This document shows positions 13,407 to 26,635 of a DNA stretch of 64,000 nucleotides, piece after piece. Each line of letters opens with the position of its first letter. Position 1 is the stretch's first letter. Position numbers and translations under genes: made by a program. Below the pieces are notes generated by a model. It searched no databases, was not told the origin of the DNA, and saw only the letters and a program-made list of their open reading frames with translations. The stretch comes from Lasioglossum baleicum (taxonomy: Eukaryota > Arthropoda > Insecta > Hymenoptera > Halictidae), in assembly GCF_051020765.1 (NCBI RefSeq), contig NC_134931.1, positions 20,414,810 through 20,478,809 of the forward strand, in the 5' to 3' direction.

Positions 13407-13997
13407 CTCGTCCGACAAAATGACATTTATCGTTAAAAATTGTGTGCTTCGAACTAATTAATTCCGTTATTAATTAATTAGTTACCGCCGGATTTACTTT
13501 TTCCCGATATTTCTATTGGTGGTTTGATTACGGAAAATGATGCGGAAAATTCCTGAGCAGCAAACTAGTCGAATTTGTTTCCCCTCTCGCGATTTCCGTG
13601 TACCTCGGACGATAACTAACTAAACTGAGAACTAGGCAAACCGTGACGCGGCCGCGTTCGAATTTATCGAATCTATGAATCTAAGGACGCCGGGGCATGG
13701 CAGTACCTCATTACGAGCGAAACACAACGTTCTACGTTAGCCACTGCCAACGCGATCCTGCAACGAGTTGTGTACAAATTGTACAAAGATTAACACCGAT
13801 AGGATTATCTATGCTGATATTTATATCCGAGAATAAATCACATTATCAACTTGTGCATCGTATAGAATTAGAAAATATCTACAGTGGGGATCCAAGAAGT
13901 ATTCGAACGTTCAATTTTCGGTGGACAAACTGAATCCGTGTGCCGTTTTGTGTAGAAACTGTGAACGATACTCATCAAATACGGAAATAAGTGTCCC

Positions 13998-16900
13998 TTA
14001 TTGTTCGATGGATTGATGGTCAGACCTCTCTCGATGCCTGTATTTATTGTAGCATACTTCCCCAGCCAGTACTAGTAACGCAATTGCAGTGCCGAGGATG
14101 AATATCATCAATACAGATATAATGCTGCCGAATGAGACCGGTTGATATCCCGTGTCCCGCTTAAAGCCTGTCTCGTACTTGTCGCGATTCAACACTCCGG
14201 AGGATAACAGTTTCTGCAGGCTGTAACAGAGTGACAAATATTTCGGGAATGCTTTAACACTAAACCTACCGAGCCTTAAAAGTAACTTATAAAAATGACA
14301 AGATTGATTTTACGTCCCGCAATGGAAGGGATATTCGATTTCGTAAATCCTACAGTTCCCGTTTTCTTAGATTAAGGCTTTACTGTGAATGAAAGTTTAC
14401 ATAGAATGATGTCTAGTGAAATATTGTTAATACTGTTTCAAGTTACTAACTGATAATTCAACACTGTAGTAAACTGGTTGTCCTTTGATAAAACCATAGC
14501 TAAACTATCCACTCGACCGTCGTAAATGCTGAGGAGGTTGCACGGCATATAAATGCTTTGCGATTTCCTTTGCATATCGGTACTGAAACCGATGTAGAAT
14601 CCCAGTTTATCATTATTACAGATCTAGAAACGTTTAAATCGGATAATACAATGCTATGTTGTTGCAATGACGTAAGAGTCTTGACGTTATCCTCTTGAAA
14701 TAAAAACCCACCTCATTAAATCCGTCTTGCGGAAATAAAGGCAAATCTTCTTTCGGTTTCATTAATTTCGTTATAGTTTTTGACACAGAATCGCCCGAAC
14801 GCTGAAAATGTAGCTAGATTTCTTTCTGACGCTGAAGCAACTGTTTCTTTTTTTTACAACTCTTGAGATATTCAATTGCATTTAAAATATTTTCATCCAC
14901 GTCACTAAACTTGACGTCATCAAGTATACAGGGTCTGTCCGGAAAGTAATGCGACCACATTTTTTTTTTAAATCTATTGAATATATGAGTACAAACCTTT
15001 AAAATTTTTCAAAGTAGGACCCTTGGGCGTCGACACATTTTTTCCACCGCGATTTCCATGCTTCGTGTGCTCCCTGGAAGGCGTTATCTGGAGCCTCTCG
15101 TAATACCCTCGTCGCAGCTTCGTCGAGCACTTCCAACCAAAACTTTTCCGTAGATTACGGGGAAAACAGTAAACAGTACTTCTTAGTTGGATCACAACGC
15201 TTTTTCAACCCCCGTACAGTCCTGACTTGTCTCCCGCCGACTTCTTCTTGTTTCCAAAAATTAAAAATCTGCTAAAAGGATGCCATTTTGAAAGCGTGGA
15301 ACGCGTCAAAGAGGCTGTGACGAGGGTACTACGAGAGGTTCCAAAAAACGCCTTCCAGGGAGGAATATGGTCGCATTACTTTCCGGACAGACTCTGTATA
15401 CTAGATATAAAGATATACAAGATAAAAAAATAAACTGTTTTCACTGATGAGGTTTCCAAGTTGCTCTTTACTTTTTATATTCTTTGCACAAACTTACAAC
15501 GATGATGTCATAGTTTGCAGATCCCCTTGATGTGATTACGCTATACGTGCCATCCTTGATAAACTCGTCGAGTGATCGGAACGGTACGTCGCGGATATGT
15601 GCTGTCAAAAAGCATATCAAAGACGCGGAATAGCCAGCGTTTGCCACAATCGATGCCACAAATAAGCTTATATATGCCAATCTGAGTGATGAGTTCCGTG
15701 GGAAATCTGAAAAGAAGTTGCTGTAGATTAACCCTTTGCACTCGGACCTATTTTAACTTTTAACTGGAAAATTAAACATTTCTTTCGACCTAGAATAATT
15801 CCATTCTGTATTAATTCTTTTCTTTGTGTGAACATGAAATTGATATAATACCTCACTAAGAAAATGATAATATGATAAGCAAATTTTTTTTTGATAATTT
15901 GAGGAATTCTTGGAAGATTTTATTATATATTAAAAATCAAAATATACTTAAACGTGACGGGTATATGTATATGTATATATGGCCCACAAACTGAACATTG
16001 ACCAAAATATAAACCAGGGCGTAAAGAAATAAGAGATATATTTTTCGAAAAGGGCTCGATGTGTGACCGACCTCGTTGTTGTTTACGGAACACGCTCTCG
16101 GAACTTAATCCTTCCGTTTTTATTTAGAATACGTATTGTAGAATCATAAAAAGACGAAAATTCATCATGTTGCAACATCTCCAAAAATTCAAGTCATTTA
16201 GTCTCGAATCTGATGTCTTTAATGCTTCGTTGTTCACAAGAAATTCTGGAAATAGCACAAATCCGTTCGGCGCGCGGTTCGTCAAAATGTTCAGGTCTGT
16301 ACGAGACATTAGATACGTAAAATGAAAAATACGATTATTCAAAATGATCAATTCACCTGTCATGCCTTGAAGGCAAAGAATGCCCCAAATTCGAAGGCAC
16401 TCCTTGTGAATCACTTCTAGTGCAGGACACGAGCACAATTTACATATTATAAATGTCGTAACGATCAAGGTAACAAATCCTGTTAAGAACGTAGCGACCC
16501 ATACTGCAAAGCTGAATGCCTATGGCACACGAGCCACAAAGATTATGGTTTCCACTAATTAAACGACTGATAATAAAATTCTGCGCTGTACCTTGTAATA
16601 GGCGGACCATTTCACGGCGAAGATCTCCGGTTCCTTGAAATACATACTTTGCCTGACGGTCATTATGGGTGTCGAGAAATCCACGTAATTGAGTCTGTCA
16701 TTGATCATCGAAAAATCGCCTATACCGATGTCTGCCTTCCCTGAAACAATTATTCCCATCGCTCCGCCCCAGCGTTTTGTCGTCGTATTAAAGGATCCGT
16801 ACTCCGTATGCCTGGCTACGGGTTTGACAGTGAAGTTTAACGCTCTCTCGAGCTCTCCAACAATGTTGCCGAGAAATCCACCTATTTCGTTATTGTGGAT

Positions 16901-18679
16901 TGTGAGCAGTGTCGAGGACTGTAGATTAAAAATTAAAATGCATACATTGAAAGTTCTGTTTCGAACCGGGACAAAGGAAAAATCGATTTAGTTGAGGTGA
17001 AAAATTTTGGAAAATCTAGTTAGCATCTTTATTTGAACTTGTCTTCTGACCAAAGGTGGTCACTGAAAGGGTTATTCCCGAAAAACAACCCCTGGAAATA
17101 AGTTGTTTTTTTCACCCAATAATAGCCGACTTAAAATTCTGAATAAAAGATTCCAAATAAAGCTAGATGGTAACTTGATTTTTGCTTTTGTTTCATCTAA
17201 GTACCCTAAGTAGTGACTGTGGAAATAACAGATAAAGTTTATGCTTTTCACCCCGTGTAGACATTCGAAATTCTACAGTACAATGTTTTAGGCAAAGAAC
17301 ATTGTTTACCAACCAAAAAAAGAACAAATGGAACATGACATGGGGGCGGACTACCCCTGCTTATCCTTCTAGAGTAATATATAATTATAACTATTATTTA
17401 TACAGTCGCGGAAAGACCGGTCACAGTCAGGATCAGTAGCGCCAGATTTACTCCTACTGACATTATTATTGGCGGTTTCATTGTCAGAATTTGTAGAATT
17501 AATTTAATCAAATCACGAAAAATTCTAGAGCAGCGAACTGATTGAAATTTTGAGAAAAATGAAACTTGACATGGGGGCGGATTACTCATATGCTTATCCT
17601 GCTAGACAGAAATTTTTCGCATAGGGAGAATCGATCTCTCTTTGGTTTAGGTTGCAGATTCTCCGTTCCAATTGCGTTAGTGAAAACAACCCTTACCGGG
17701 ACAAGAACTCCTCGCAAAACAATGCCCTTTAGATCGTTCCTTCTCTCGTATAAACTCGCTGTTGTGAACAGTTTGAAATCCCCAGGCGTGTTTATATCCC
17801 ACTTAGCTATCTTGAAAATTTCCGTTCTCTGACCGTCTATAGAGTACCATTCGTACACAGTGTCATCTCCAGGACACATGACGAACATTTCAGTGTTGAA
17901 CGACAGGTGAAATGGATTTCCCACAGGTTCATGACAGTAGTCAACGGTAGTCAGGTTGTTCCGTGGATACGGCATGAACATCACGAGCCAAGCGGGAAAG
18001 GACATCTTGAAGGTCCTCGTGATGTTGGAGAACTGGTTGAACGAGTGCGGTCCAGGTATCACAACAATGATCATCGGTCGAACAGTGTTCTCGTAGTATC
18101 TCGACAATAAGTGCATTTGACTGTGAGAGACGGTCAAGGAAGCGATGTTGCTTCGTCCGAGCATGCTCGTCCACACGTGTGTCACGTACTTTGAATCGAA
18201 AACTGTATAACGCTTATGTTGTACATATTAGGTTTCGAGGGCTACCAATTTTTTGTTGTATTCGGAACACATCATTCCTCCATAAAATGCTCACACATAT
18301 TATTATTTCATGATAAATTAAGAATACTATTAAAAGAAAGTACGAGCGAAGCATGATATATACCGCAGTAGTCGGTACAGTTACTCTATTACCTATTTTT
18401 ACTCTATACCATTTTTGCATCAAGCAGCTAAATTCATGAGAAGAGCGAAGGGCAGAGAATAAAAAAAGATAATTATCGATTAGAATAAAGTAACCAATAA
18501 ATCATACCGTCGAAGAATTTGTCGTCTCTACAAGGTTCTACTAGAATGACAGCGGAAGTGAAACAGTAGCTGCGCATGTGTTTTATTAGTGGAATGTATA
18601 ATTCCGGTTTAATGCGATCAGCGATCGATAAACGAACACCGAAATAAACGAGATTCAAATATAGAATTGAAAATCTCAT
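13998..18679 (-). CDS. Ionotropic receptor B, tandem paralogue of receptor A
   Basis: Same architecture as its downstream neighbour. Minus-strand exons seen: about 18510-18679 (start MRFSILYLNLVYFG, signal peptide), 17586-18202 (N-terminal extracellular region with FPAWLVMFMPYPRNN, matching FPVWFVMFLPHQGN in receptor A), about 16590-16935 (S1 lobe, SSTLLTIHNN onward, with GDFSMINDRLNYVDFSTP), about 16360-16500 (membrane segment), 15480-15705 (M3-type, NAGYSASLICFLT), about 14700-14810, about 14470-14630 (S2 lobe, DKLGFYIGFSTD to TTVLNYQ) and 13998-14237 (last membrane segment and short tail). Splice phases I checked agree. The two genes clearly arose by tandem duplication and have diverged strongly. 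A mariner foldback sits in an intron. Confidence 0.83.
14926..15400. mobile_element. Mariner foldback element inside receptor B
   Basis: Terminal inverted repeats read ACAGGGTCTGTCCGGAAAG at the left and CTTTCCGGACAGACTCTGT at the right. Both arms encode the C-terminal end of a mariner-type transposase: on the minus strand about 15000-15130 (FQGAHEAWKSRWKKC-type end) and on the plus strand 15227-15433 (SPADFFLFPK, catalytic-domain end). This is a non-autonomous derivative made of two opposed copies of a transposase 3' end. It is intronic and should not affect the receptor protein. Confidence 0.8.
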
Positions 18680-20798
18680 ATTGTACGCGTGTATATCGGT
18701 GTTTTAAAGGATGTTTCGGAATAACGTTGCACTACTGCGTGGAACGCAAATGACTGAACTCCCGTAAGTCGAGATAGTCAGTTTTATGGTGGATAATTCC
18801 AGCGTGTGCAGCGACGAATGTGATGAAATATTGAAGAGACGATCGTATAGCGTATAGTGCTCTTAACAACGTTGATAACAAGTGTCTTAAACGCGACGCC
18901 AGCCAACATGACGATCATCGAATATTAAACAGCATTTTATAATTATGTTATCGATTCTAATGCGACCACTGTGGACGTAGGAGGCGATAACGGATAAAGT
19001 GCATGCAAGATGTGAAATATGAAAAGCAACGCGGGAAGATAATAGATGATTATAATGTCGTCGTCGTTGTACGGCCAATTGGTCACTTCAGAAAAATGAA
19101 CAGCGATGTTATCGGTAAATTCATTTGAAAGTTCGCGGCTAATTGTGTCTGCGCACTAAAGTCCAACGTTTCCATCGTGTATGAAAATTGATTTCAATTT
19201 ACAATAATCCAATTCGAACAATCGTGCCGATCTAAATTCCATTAGAAAATTGCGTCCAGTGATGATATAGCTAGACTTTTACTTTTCCTTTGCCGTCGAC
19301 CGAGTACGTGCGAGGGAACATCGTTATTTTCATGCGTTCCGTGTTACATTATAACGATCACAGTGTTTTACATAATGATACCAACCAAAGAACGGCCCGG
19401 GTTTCAAATTCTTACTGTGCCCACACTTCCGCCGATTCACAAAAATTGAACTACAATATATACAGTCACTCGAATTTCGGACGCTCTAAAAAAGACGATA
19501 ACTGTGTCTTAATTGTACTATACGATTTGAACGTTTTTGGGAAGCTAGAGCAATTAGTTTACTACAGAATGTGAAAAAAATCTTTTTCATAAATAGCAAT
19601 TGATCTTTTTTATGTGGGCCTATATCAAAAATTTAAAAAGTACGTTTTTTTAGGTCTGTGTCAATTATTATATGCACTGTAAAAGTTTCATCGAAATCGG
19701 TTGATGCGGGGAGAAACGACAGGCATTGCAAGATTTAAGAATTCTTAAAGATACATAATAATCTGCAATTTTTGCCATCTTTAAACGTTTTAAATTGATT
19801 TCGACGAAATTTTCAGAATATGTTTAATTGACACAGATCCACAAAACGTATTTTTTAAATTTCCAATATTGACCCGCATAAAAAAAGTTGTAAAATGCAA
19901 CTTTTAGTATTTTTTCTACAATTCCGATGAATTGCAATTTTTGAACAAATTTCTTTTCACATCCTGTAGTAAATTAATTGCTCTAGCTTTCCAAGAAAGT
20001 TTAAATCGTATAGTAGAATATTCAAAAATTATATCGTCTTTTTTAGAGCGTCCGGATATTAATTCGGGTAACTGTATGTAAAATGCTAAGCGAGTTAAAT
20101 AATCTACTCTAATGAATAAGTAATATTTGGTGAGTGCGTACGTAAATAATATTTGTTGTCTTAACCTGAACAAATAAGAAAATAATTAACAATTTCATTT
20201 CTGAATACAACGTATTCAATTTATATTCAATGTTATAACCGAGATTGTTTTTTATCATTACATTGTTATTTTGAAGTATTAATTATATATATATTATATC
20301 CAATCAATATTTTAGTTTGTATCGGAAAGTATACCGGAGAACTATACAACATAAACCATATGCATATAAATGAAAATAGAACTATAATTTTGTTGAATGA
20401 TGCTTAAAAATATCTTAAATATGATGTAACGATCTCATATGATAATTAAAAAGTTGCAGTATACGTGTGATATACATATATATGTATGTCTCCTGAATCA
20501 TCGTTCTTTCGTAGAATCCCACGTGATCGTTTGTCCAATTTTGCATTTCATTCAAAAATGGCGCCGATTAGAAATATGTAGAAATCTACTAATTGTTCGT
20601 CCAAAACGATGTTTATAAGCGATAATAATAATTATTTTGTAATAATAGACTATCAAAATACTAAAGAGACCACATTTTTATTGGTAAAATGTACAGAGCA
20701 ATTTCATAGAATATTCTGATTCAATATCGTTGTGACCGCCATTTTGTATTACACTACGCAGCAGAGTTTTGACAGTCATACGTAAACTGTCTGTATAC
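18680..20798. other. Intergenic region between receptor B and p62
   Basis: Apart from the MITE listed separately (19461-20076), this AT-rich stretch shows no gene. It holds the 5' flanks of both receptor B (leftward) and p62 (rightward). Confidence 0.5.
19461..20076. mobile_element. Complete MITE of family A
   Basis: Left end TACAGTCACTCGAATTTCGG followed by 'acgctctaaaaaagacgata'; the right end is its inverted counterpart finishing CGGGTAACTGTA. TA flanks both sides. Long inverted homology extends inward ('tttaaacgttttaaattga', 'agcaattagtttactac'). About 615 bp, no open transposase. Partial relatives are at 1-360 and 46640-46830. Confidence 0.8.
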
Positions 20799-20799
20799 A

Positions 20800-20807
20800 T
20801 ATAAAAG
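20800..20807 (+). promoter_or_regulatory. Candidate TATA box upstream of p62
   Basis: TATAAAAG lies about 130 bases before the p62 start codon, with a plausible initiator region near 20830. Single-motif evidence only. Confidence 0.4.
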
Positions 20808-20935
20808 CGTCCTGGCAGAGTTAACCAGACATTAGGAAAAGTATTCGTTGGAACTGTGCAAGTGTGATCGTTGCTAGTATATTTGTAGCATACGAATTTT
20901 TCTTATTTAACACCGTTACAGTATATGGTTTAAAC

Positions 20936-22531
20936 ATGTCCAAGTTAAATCATTGTAAAGTTGTTTTACAAAATGATGATGGCTCTGCTATAGAAACTCG
21001 AAGATTTGATATTCTGGCACATGATCTCAACTTTGAATCTATGTGTGGGAAATTAAAGAGTATATTTCCTGAATTACGGGACAAGAACTTCACAGTATCA
21101 TTTATAGGTAATGATTACACATTTATAAAATGATGTTAATTTATGAATTTATATTTAAAATAAGGAGAGTCTCATATTAATCCTTTAGTTTTCTAATATA
21201 ATACAAGGTTACTGATTTAAACCTGTTATCTTCAAAACAACTTTTATTTTTATAGATGAAGAGGGCGATAAAATTAGGATGACGAGCACTGAAGACCTAA
21301 GTATTGCTCTAGAGATTTCTGAAAAGATGAAGAGAGTAGATACACCAATCAATGAACACTATCTATTAAATCGACCAATTATTAGACTTCACGTTAAATT
21401 AAATCAAAAGGATAAGAATACACGATTTTTCCAGAAAGAGGCAATAATTCATGATAATGTTATATGCGACGGTTGTAATAACAACATAAGTGGTTTTCGA
21501 TACAAATGTATGACATGTGTAGATTTTGACCTATGCTCTCAGTGTGAAAAATTAGGTTTGCATGCAGAGCATTTTATGTTACGCACGTTACAACCATTGG
21601 ATTGGTCAACTCGAAGTCGCAGGTATTTCCACCATTACAGTGATTACATCAGAAAATTTCTCAGAACAAAGAATACGAATTATTGTAATAGAGAGGCATC
21701 GTGCCATGAAAGTAACAAGGAGAAACAACCCAAAGGAAATGCAGCAACAAACGAGAATATCATTGAGGAATCTCTGAAAAAAAATATAACATTAGTTGAC
21801 CTAACTGTCAACGAGCCACTAGCCTTCTCTGATAATACATTTGTATCACATAATGATACTGTTTCAGCAGTGAGTCCACTAATGGAGGAATGGACAATGT
21901 TAGATAAAACTGACATCAGTCCTGCATCTTCAGTTTCGTCCAATTTAAATGAATCATCTGAAAATAATGTAAGTCTACAGTTAAAACAGACGTAATGTGT
22001 TTTTCATACTATCTGCTAAACTGTGCCTCTTATCGAGCTTTCTCATGTTAGTTAGCGACTGCACCAGTGACTACAACAGCAACTGCGCCAGTGACTACAA
22101 CAGCAACCGTGCCAGTGACTATACCAAAACCTACAACAGCAACCGTGCCAGTGACTATACCAAAACCTACAACAGCAACTACATCAGCGACAGCACCAGT
22201 AATTACACCGGTAACTATATCAGCAGCGACATCAGTAATTACATCAGCAACTACGTCAGCAACTGCAACAGCAACTACATCAGAAACTGCATCAGCAGCA
22301 GCTAGGAAAGCAGCACTGCATCATTTGTCAGCATTGAATCATTCACGGATTTATCCTGCATTGCCAAAAGAGTCAAGAATACACCATCCAAATCCTAGAA
22401 TTCATAATGCTCTCGTAACTATGATATCAATGGGATTCTCAAATAATGGAGGAGTGCTGACTCATTTGTTAGAAACTGAAAATGGAGATATTAATAAAGT
22501 TTTAGATATACTAGAGTACGGTAAGACATAA
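20936..22531 (+). CDS. Sequestosome-1 / p62 (Ref(2)P-like) autophagy receptor
   Basis: Links ubiquitinated cargo to the autophagosome. Three exons: 20936-21107, 21256-21968, 22052-22531; phases agree and give 454 residues. Domains: PB1 at about 1-85 (CKVVLQNDDGSAIETRRFDI, with the acidic OPCA-type stretch DEEGDKIRM), a ZZ zinc finger at about 140-185 (CDGCNNNISGFRYKCMTCVD and CSQCEK), an LC3-interacting motif EEWTML near residue 275, and a C-terminal UBA (NPRIHNALVTMISMGFSNN to VLDILEYGKT). Between LIR and UBA exon 3 encodes about 75 residues almost entirely of T, A, V, P and S in a repeated TATxPVT pattern. The start at MSKLNHC is preferred over an upstream in-frame ATG because PB1 begins there. 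Confidence 0.93.
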
Positions 22532-22831
22532 ATACAGAGTTGAAAATTTATAGTACACGGAAGAACATAGTAGTTAATACATACGTTATTGTCAATACGA
22601 ATATAAATATTTTAGCTTTTTTCTTTTGTATTTTATCTTTGAAATTTAACGGATAAATCTGTTTAAAGTGGTAATCAATTTATTTTGTTGTTAAATACAT
22701 TCCTAATCTTGTACTGTGTCATTCAGATCAATAAAATACACTTATAAAAATATACTTTTAATTGTTTATATGAATAATTATTTACAAGAAGATAAGTCTG
22801 ATAAATCTTTTAGCAATCACTTTTATTTATT

Positions 22832-25029
22832 CTATAAAGGTTTACAACGAAACCAAAGTTCTAGCGGATTTCTATTCGACAAAGTCTCTAATTCTTTTTG
22901 TCCATCAAAGCTGATCTCTCTAATCCATTTTCTATCTTTATAATATTCCATAATGGCATTAAATTCTTCATAAGTGTAGTTTTCAACAACAACCGGAAGA
23001 AAAGGATCTAATAGTTCAAACCCTTCTTTACCAAGTAAATACCTCGGATATTCAGAATCTCTCCGATTCTAAAAACAAAAGTAATTACACGTTATTATAC
23101 ATTTTGTATGTATATGTACATATTAGTTGTACAATATTACTTGTCGCGTACCGCATTTGCTTTTGTATCCACTGACAATATTGCAGCACCATTACACCAA
23201 TTGTGATCGACGCTATTTAAAAATGTGCTGGTCAGTGATATTCTTTCTGGTGGTATACGTAATTTCTTTTCATCTCGAAGTGCTGTGATATCAGAGGTAA
23301 GCGTATTAAAACCATCTAAGACAGTCAACACTCTACATTTGCCTTCTGTGCTGGCTATTTTAAGTTCGTTCACAAGAGCATCAATAATACCGCAAGCAAA
23401 CTTAACTCTTTGTACCCCAAATTCAATCATATTTAAAAGCGGTTCTCCACATGCTGTAGTTTCTCGTGAAGACCATACATAATCCTTAGAAACTTTGAGC
23501 TGCAGAACAATTATCTTATTCACATATAATATGAAATAATAAGAAGAATTGTATTAGATGATTGCAAAAGTTTGTGTCTAATTGCAAAATCAGAAACAAG
23601 TGATTGTATTCTAAAATAACAGTTCTATTAATCAATTATATAGTCAGCACCATTTTTTACAATTGCCTCCCAATCTTTTATAATCTGGTGGATTTCTTTT
23701 TCATAAGAACTGCATGATTTTTCTTTCTAAAAATAGTCATGAGGTCTCTGAAAATTAAGCACAAACTTCTGCGACAATCCAATATGACATAGTACTTACG
23801 TCAAGTATTGATAATATTGGCGCATTTAAATGTTTGAAATAATTTAACCATGTCCCTGCATGCAAAGGAAGATCTAGTTTGCCAGGTACAAGTGGGGATT
23901 CAGTAACCTCAGTTCTTGGATATTTAAACCAATTGTTAACTAAAAATTTTTTAAGTATTTATATTATATAGAAAATATACAGGGTGTCCCATGCAACTGG
24001 AACAGGCTGTACCTCCTAAACGGTCGGGAATAGAAGTCGGCATAAAAGTACTAACATACTTATGCCCTAAACTTATTCGTTAGGAAGTTATGTGTTCCGG
24101 AGTACCTACGTTATGTTCCATTATAAATCAGAGAACTTGTAGCTTCGATAACTTCCTAACGAATAAGTTTAGGGCATAAGCATGTTGGTACTTTTATGTA
24201 GGGCACAACAAACTGCATCGATTGGTGCAGTCAAAAATGTAGGTTTCCAGTTTAAAAAAAAGTGCAGTTGCATTTTTCGGATGCCCCAATGCACGAAAGT
24301 GCATAAAATTAGTTGTATGCACCATCCGATGCCATTCAACTTTTTCTTATAACATTTTCCTCTATTCCCGACCGTTTAGGAGGTATAGCCTGTTCCAGTT
24401 GCACGGGACACCCTGTCGAGGAAGATATACATTATTACAATTATCTTACTTGATGGTACGAATAGCATAATATACTTCTTTGCGAGGCCATAGTGAACTA
24501 AATGCAATATTGTTGATGTTTTTCCTACACCAGTTTTACCATCTAATGCGTACAATAGTAATAAAAATATAGCTACATTTTAGTAAATTTTATATTTTAC
24601 TATACTACTTATTTGGTATATGCTCGCGAAAGATTAATTATTATATTATATGCTCTCAATTGTAATTGAAGAGTTAAAAAGGATACATAAAACATATTTA
24701 TTTATCGGCTTCGAGTAATCTGTTTGTTCTAAATATGATATAATTTCAATCGCTGGTCTTCTAATTAAAATACCAAATTCTGCGAATACTTTTACTTGTT
24801 GCTTCCACTCGTTTGGCATTCCATTTTGAAATAGCTTTTCTATATCTTTTGGCATTGTATACACTCTTCTTAAATGGGTCTCAACATGATTTGGAGGGTA
24901 TGATTCAAAAGTACGAAAAGTCTCAGTGTCTATATTTTGTAATTCTGGAGCAGAAACTGTTGCCAGTGCTCGTCGTCCGCTTGCGATGCATATTCCTCTG
25001 ACGAATGAATCTGATGAACAAAATTTCAT
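22832..25029 (-). CDS. Mitochondrial ribosomal protein S29 / DAP3
   Basis: GTP-binding protein of the small mitoribosomal subunit. Minus-strand exons: 24687-25029 (start MKFCSSDSFV, basic transit-like N terminus), 24450-24572 (Walker A ALDGKTGVGKTS), 23800-23939 (FKYPRTEVTESPLVPGKLDL), about 23660-23727, about 23150-23499 (VLDGFNTL, the Walker B-like region, and TSTFLNSVDHNW), and 22832-23068 (C-terminal LLDPFLPVVVENYTYEEFNA to ELWFRCKPL). The first three exons join in phase. Several short AT-rich introns; one contains a foldback MITE. The gene ends about 300 bases after the convergent p62 gene. Family identification is strong; the small fourth exon boundary is the least certain. Confidence 0.9.
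23980..24416. mobile_element. Foldback MITE (family B) in a DAP3 intron
   Basis: Ends CAGGGTGTCCCATGCAACTG and CAGTTGCACGGGACACCCTG form an inverted repeat of about 55 bases, continuing inward through the 'ctaaacttattcgttaggaag' block that appears in both orientations. A second copy with its left end lost lies at 41331-41694. Confidence 0.85.
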
Positions 25030-26240
25030 ACGTATTAGAACAGTTGGTGAGAATGTTTACAATAGTAAATGAATGCATGTGATAATTAAAAATAGAATAT
25101 GAGAAATAAATTGATTTAAGATATTATAACAATATGTAAACATAAATGGTAGAAAACATACAGGCACAAACGGATAACATGTTGTTTCATAAGTAGAGGC
25201 ACTCAGTATCTTTTATTGAATATAACTCTTCCGAAATTCATTGAGCAGATAAACAAAATACAATAAACCGTATATAAATATACTTATTCGGATTCGGATA
25301 CAGTTGGATACAGTGATACAGACTGTGACATAGAAAACCTACTTGAATAGAGACGAAACTTCAACGTTTTTTGAGAACACATTTTCAGTGGACATATCTG
25401 CATATTCTGCATGTACGCACAGAATATTGCATCGTCTCCAATCGTCTCACTGGTCAGGTAATAACGTCTGATGTTATTAAAAAATGTAATTGGCGAATAT
25501 GCACGTGCTTCAAAGTGCCTGCAAAATGGATGTAAGAAATCTACCGTGAATGTATTTTATATTTACCACAAGGGAAAGAAACAGTGGTTATTCAATTTAA
25601 ATTTGCCGGTGTTTTCATTTTCTGTCTACACCACGGACTGAGCGTAAAGTAGATTTAGTCATCGCTGCCATATGTATAACGTCGCGGCAACATTTCAAAT
25701 GTAAAATTGAATTACGTATATTCCAAGTCATAAACAGTCATAAAGGATGTGTTTTGAAAAATTATCTGTGTTTTATAAGGAATGTATACATTTTCGATGT
25801 GTAGGATCAATAACAACACGATAAAAGAAAACGACGCCACGATAAGTATACTTGTAAAGTTGTAAGCACGTGTTATTCAGCGGGACCGGTAACCGGACGC
25901 GACGGGCGCGGGGATAACGTGGAACTTACAGTGATCTGAAATACCACATCGCTAAAAGTTCTACCAACGACGAGATACTCGTCAAGTAGAAGAAGAATGA
26001 TATAGTATTTACCCATTCTGTAATTGCCTTATAATACTATCACCGACGAAATACTATCCCGTCTCTTTACCTAAATAGAACCAGACGATATATGACATTG
26101 TTCACGCCCGGGGCAAATCAGCATGGATAATACATATATTTTGATCTGAAGGAAGGTAAAATTGCAAAATGTTGTGAAAGACAATAGGTATAGGAATAGA
26201 ATTTATTGAAAAATCAACATATTTATTAAATGTGCAGCTA
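25030..26240. other. Intergenic, no gene seen
   Basis: AT-rich sequence upstream of DAP3. No supported reading frame or element ends found. Confidence 0.5.
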
Positions 26241-26242
26241 TT

Positions 26243-26300
26243 AGCTCGATATTATCCTTTATTCGTAAGACACTAAAAGTTCTTACAAATAAAGGATAAT
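26243..26300. repeat. Near-perfect hairpin
   Basis: ATTATCCTTTATTCGTAAGA is followed after a short loop by its inverted copy TCTTACAAATAAAGGATAAT. Arms of about 20 bases with one mismatch. It precedes the cluster of smaller hairpins. Confidence 0.75.
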
Positions 26301-26348
26301 ACCGATTGCCCAGGTCTCACCACGAGGAGGTTGCTGCACAAGAGACCC

Positions 26349-26573
26349 GAAAGGGAGTCAGAACGAATGCAATATTCCTTCTGGCTCCCTTTCTTACAGC
26401 GATGGACTTATACTAAATTACGCAAGTATGTCGAGCAATTATTGTGGAGCAAAAGGTGTGAATCGGAGAAGAAGTCTCCGATCCACGGGGGATCAAAGGC
26501 GAATCAGGCAGAAGGCTCTGATTCTATCAAAGTGACAAACAAGATCGAACCAGAGCAGAAGGCTCCGGTTCGA
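26349..26573. other. Cluster of four stem-loops of similar design
   Basis: Arms: AAAGGGAGTCAGAA / TTCTGGCTCCCTTT (26350-26402), ATCGGAGA / TCTCCGAT around loop AGAAG (26462-26482), GAATCAG / CTGATTC (26501-26524) and CGAACCAGAGC / GCTCCGGTTCG around loop AGAAG (26546-26572). Three of the loops contain AGAAG. An open frame of 82 codons spans it (26331-26579), lysine/glutamate-rich, without recognisable family. Could be a structured RNA, or part of an unrecognised transposon. Confidence 0.5.
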
Positions 26574-26635
26574 AGGTGACGCGGCGCCCCCCACTCTGCC
26601 AAATATCGATCGATGTCGATCGCCGTGGCAATTAT

